Below are positions 61,737 to 64,000 of a stretch of 64,000 bases of DNA, piece by piece (within the stretch, counting starts at the first letter, position 1; each line of letters opens with the position of its first letter). Position numbers and translations under genes: made by a program. The stretch is from assembly GCF_003614945.1 (NCBI RefSeq), contig NZ_QYCZ01000001.1, positions 142,001 through 206,000 of the forward strand, read 5' to 3'. The DNA comes from Bergeyella cardium. GTDB lineage: Bacteria; Bacteroidota; Bacteroidia; Flavobacteriales; Weeksellaceae. The notes under the pieces are model-generated. The model was not told the DNA's origin. It ran no database searches and saw only the letters and a list, made by a program, of their open reading frames with translations.

Positions 61737-61770
61737 TTATTGGGATAAATTTGTATATTTATCCCAATAA
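61737..61770. terminator. Perfect 14-bp inverted repeat before the CoA-transferase
   Basis: TTATTGGGATAAAT (61737-61750) and its complement (61757-61770) flank TTGTAT; a T6 run follows. It can terminate the upstream operon. A TAAATTTG box (61746-61753) lies across the left arm and loop, so it could also be an operator over the promoter of the next gene. Confidence 0.6.
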
Positions 61771-61783
61771 TTTTTTACGCATT

Positions 61784-63058
61784 ATGATAAATTATTCAAC
61801 CATTGAAGAAGCTGTCTCCGAAATTAGGAGCGGAGAGAGGGTATTCCTCCACGGATCAGCTTGTACGCCTACCGTTATCATAGATGAAATGGCAAGACAG
61901 GCACCGCGTTTGAAAGATGTAGAAGTAGTCTCCATTACCTTGCAAGGGGACATAGAGATTGCTAAGCCTCAGTATGGGGATAGTTTTATAATGAATTCTT
62001 TTTTTGTTTCCTCACCCCTTCGCGAGGGCGTTAATCAAGGTAAGGGCAATTTTATCCCCGCATTCCTTAGCGAGATACCGCTTATTTTCCAGAATGTAAT
62101 GCCTCTGGATGTGGCGGTAGTTACCGTTTCCCCGCCAGATAAGCACGGCTATTGTACTTTGGGAACTTCGGTAGATGTTACCAGAAGTGCAGTAGATCTT
62201 GCCAAAAAGATTATCGCAGTGGTCAATCCTAAAATGCCGAAGACCCACGGTCAGGGCTTGATTCATTATACAAAATTTACTAAGGCTGTCCTCCACGAAT
62301 CCGAGCTTCTCACCATAGACTATCGCTCAAAAATCACCGATATAGAAATGAAAATTGGGCAAAATATTGCGGGGCTTATAGACGACAGGGCTACCCTACA
62401 AATGGGTATCGGTACTATTCCAGACGCTACTTTGCTCTATTTAAACAACCATAAAGACCTCGGGATACATACAGAGATGCTCAGCAATGGGGCGATAGAT
62501 CTCATTAAAAACGATATCGTAAATAATAAGTATAAGGGGCTTCATAATAACCGTACGGTAACCTCATTCTGCTTTGGCGAGAGGGAGCTCTACGATTATG
62601 TGGATGATAACCCAGCCGTAGTATTTATGGATGTAAGGCATACCAATGACCCTATCCAAATTATGAAAAATAAGAAGCTCCACGCCATTAATTCTGCGAT
62701 AGAGATAGATATTACGGGGCAGGTATGTGCAGATTCTATTGGGACTTATCAGTACAGCGGTATCGGGGGTCAGGTAGATTTTATGCGCGGTGCAGCACTG
62801 AGCGAGGGCGGTAAGCCGATTATGGCAATCACCTCCCGAACCAAAAAAGGCCTCCCAAGAATTGTCCCAACCCTCAAAGAAGGTGCAGGGGTAGTTACCA
62901 CCCGAGGGCATATCCACTATGTAGTTACTGAGTATGGCGTAGCCTACCTCTATGGTAAGAATTTCAGGCAAAGGGCAAAGGCGCTTATAGACATCGCTCA
63001 CCCAGACGACAGGGAATACCTTACCGAGCAAGCCTTCAAACGATACAGAACACTTTAA
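61784..63058 (+). CDS. Acetyl-CoA hydrolase/CoA-transferase family protein
   Basis: A 424-residue family I-type CoA-transferase related to 4-hydroxybutyrate/acetate CoA-transferase. Start at 61784 (MINYSTIEEAVSEIRSGERV); the longer frame begins in the upstream inverted repeat. Features: GSACTPTVIIDEM, VSPPDKHGYCTLGTSVD, LQMGIGTIPDATL, and the glutamate region INSAIEIDITGQVCADSIG, with the loop GIGGQVDFMRGA. It moves CoA between acetate and another short acyl group; the exact acid is unknown. A terminator follows at 63091. Confidence 0.88.
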   Translation: MINYSTIEEAVSEIRSGERVFLHGSACTPTVIIDEMARQAPRLKDVEVVSITLQGDIEIAKPQYGDSFIMNSFFVSSPLREGVNQGKGNFIPAFLSEIPLIFQNVMPLDVAVVTVSPPDKHGYCTLGTSVDVTRSAVDLAKKIIAVVNPKMPKTHGQGLIHYTKFTKAVLHESELLTIDYRSKITDIEMKIGQNIAGLIDDRATLQMGIGTIPDATLLYLNNHKDLGIHTEMLSNGAIDLIKNDIVNNKYKGLHNNRTVTSFCFGERELYDYVDDNPAVVFMDVRHTNDPIQIMKNKKLHAINSAIEIDITGQVCADSIGTYQYSGIGGQVDFMRGAALSEGGKPIMAITSRTKKGLPRIVPTLKEGAGVVTTRGHIHYVVTEYGVAYLYGKNFRQRAKALIDIAHPDDREYLTEQAFKRYRTL

Positions 63059-63090
63059 GCTATCATTGGTAGCACCTTTACTTCTTGATA

Positions 63091-63116
63091 AAAGCCCTCT
63101 ATGAGGGCTTTTTTTT
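63091..63116 (+). terminator. Terminator of the CoA-transferase gene
   Basis: AAAGCCCTC (63091-63099) pairs with GAGGGCTTT (63103-63111), TAT loop, T run. Confidence 0.85.
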
Positions 63117-63118
63117 CG

Positions 63119-63187
63119 GTACACCTTGCAGGTGATGCACTCGTTAGCACGAGGGGCAATTATTTTACACCTTATATATATAAGGTA
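63119..63187. repeat. Composite palindromic repeat at the right end
   Basis: ACACCTTGCAGGTGATGCAC, CTCGTTAGCACGAG, GGGGCAATTATTTT, then the palindrome ACCTTATATATATAAGGT. The modules are shared with the other copies. Confidence 0.6.
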
Positions 63188-63204
63188 TAGAAATTTGAAA
63201 ATTC

Positions 63205-63292
63205 ATTACAAGGTGAATCAACATTGTCGGAGACCTCCGATGATGTTAGCGAGGTGAATCAAGATGTTCGCAGGTCTGTGAATTACACACGC
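63205..63292. repeat. Two diverged copies of a 41-bp unit
   Basis: AGGTGAATCAACATTGTC and AGGTGAATCAAGATGTTC start 41 bp apart (GGTGAATC at 63211 and 63252). The period equals that of the array at 32041, and GTGAATC is shared. Relatedness is uncertain. The remaining ~120 bp to the next gene show nothing else but a heptamer run. Confidence 0.45.
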
Positions 63293-63411
63293 AATATGGG
63301 CAAGATTAAAAATATAAATTATTACGCTGTTTCAGCTTGTTTTATTATTAATTTCGCAAAAAATTGATGAAAAACTTGATGATTTGAGCGGTTGAAAACA
63401 CGCATTTTTTT

Positions 63412-63446
63412 AGCCAAAAGCTAAAAGCTATTAGCCAGAAGCCCAT
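63412..63446. repeat. Heptamer repeat at the end of the Mur ligase gene
   Basis: Reads as successive 7-mers TAGCCAA, AAGCTAA, AAGCTAT, TAGCCAG, AAGCCCA. The Mur ligase stop codon (63421-63423, minus strand) and its last residues (GLLANSF) lie in it. Confidence 0.6.
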
Positions 63447-64000
63447 TAAAAACCTCTTTTGCAAAATCTTCTAAGCTCGGGTCTCTGGCACCCATTAGGA
63501 GGAGGATGTCGCCACTGTGTAGGTGCTGGGAAAGGTAAGGGATAATCTCTGCTCTGTGCTCTATAAAGCATGCTTTTTTTCCTTTTTCTTTAATGCCTAA
63601 GATGAGGTCATTGGCAGAAATATCTTTTACGGCAGTGCCGCCAGCGTAGAATATTTCACTCATCAGGATTTCATCTTGTGGGCGGAGGGCTGCGGATATT
63701 TCATCTATAAAATCCTGTTTTAGGAATCGGGTAGGTTTGTAGCCGTGTGGCTGAAACCAAGTGATAAGCCTGCCCTCACCAGCAACGAGCTGGCAAGCCT
63801 TAATGCTGGAAGCGCATTTTGCAGGATTATGGGCATAGTCATCAATTACCCAAACGCCATTCTTCTGCCCCAGAATCTGATGTCTGCGGTAGATACCCTC
63901 GTACTGGGCAAGGCTTTGGGCACAGACCTCCAAACTCACACCTACGCTGTGGGCAACGGCTATGGCTGCAGCAGCATTTTCCGCCGAGTGCCTACCGATA
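63421..64000 (-). CDS. Mur ligase (Mpl/MurC-like), C-terminal part
   Basis: The gene runs off the right edge; about 192 residues of the C-terminal glutamate-ligase domain are visible. The visible part starts with GRHSAENAAAAIAVAHSVG, the conserved link to domain 3, then YRRHQILGQKNGVWVIDDYA, HNPAKCASSIKACQ and FQPHGYKPTRFLKQDF. DDYAHNP and QPH are typical of MurC and Mpl. Mpl attaches recycled tripeptide to UDP-MurNAc; MurC adds L-alanine. I cannot separate them without the N-terminus. The last seven residues are encoded by the heptamer repeat. Confidence 0.85.
   Translation of the reverse strand, partial: IGRHSAENAAAAIAVAHSVGVSLEVCAQSLAQYEGIYRRHQILGQKNGVWVIDDYAHNPAKCASSIKACQLVAGEGRLITWFQPHGYKPTRFLKQDFIDEISAALRPQDEILMSEIFYAGGTAVKDISANDLILGIKEKGKKACFIEHRAEIIPYLSQHLHSGDILLLMGARDPSLEDFAKEVFNGLLANSF

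Overview
This window looks like a chromosomal segment of a Flavobacteriales bacterium, most likely near the Weeksellaceae (Chryseobacterium/Riemerella/Bergeyella-like). I cannot fix the genus. The supporting signs are: many starts preceded by the Bacteroidota -7 box TAnnTTTG, several with a TTG about 19-21 bp upstream; a type IX secretion sorting domain; a fused CcoN-CcoO oxidase subunit; bacillithiol synthesis (bshC); an AccD with no zinc ribbon; ExbB-ExbD-ExbD-TonB; and the gene order rpsU-xerC-hpf-tRNAs-tuf-tRNA-Trp-secE-nusG. Most of the window is core genome.

Layout. 0-7 kb: tail of a LysM glucosaminidase, hemL, a SIMPL protein, a universal stress protein behind a 22-bp repeat array, and an AddA/RecB-like helicase-nuclease. 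6.9-11.3 kb: the translation block, with four tRNAs before tuf and one after. The block stops at a terminator after nusG, where rplK-rpoC would be expected. 11.4-20.5 kb: sufS, pckA, a HerA-like ATPase, and lptD divergent from a cell-wall amidase. 20.5-27.2 kb: tRNA-Glu, an AT-rich NYN nuclease gene, glyS, accD, an ECF sigma factor with a membrane partner, and bshC. 27.3-37 kb: putative porin, feoA-feoB with a small Cys-rich partner, a 41-bp tandem array, a DUF6261-like gene, and a pair of ABC half-transporters. 37-44 kb: glmM, a TPR protein, an HmuY-like T9SS cargo, aspS and a secreted protein. 44.5-51 kb: the cbb3 oxidase cluster ccoS-NO-Q-P-G-H plus a SafE-like protein. 51-64 kb: a shortened quinone oxidoreductase, leuS with an AT-rich insertion, exbB-exbD-exbD-tonB, a PstS-like lipoprotein, Nudix, acyltransferase, CoA-transferase, and the 3' part of a Mur ligase.

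Functional themes. Iron and heme uptake recurs (FeoAB, siderophore-type ABC pair, HmuY-like protein, ExbBD-TonB). Microaerobic respiration is represented by cbb3, and envelope building by lptD, amidase, glmM and Mpl/MurC. No CRISPR array, prophage, plasmid or transposase gene is visible.

The least explained material is non-coding. First, a dispersed family of composite palindromic elements, with a separate degenerate heptamer repeat, sits at gene 3' ends and several times supplies the stop codon or last residues of a protein. Second, there is a clean 41-bp tandem array of ten full units. Third, a 22-bp phased array lies upstream of the stress-protein gene. A low-GC NYN-nuclease unit with a two-hairpin leader beside tRNA-Glu is the only obvious accessory gene. 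I see no complete new multi-gene system. The repeat families are the strongest candidates for something undescribed.
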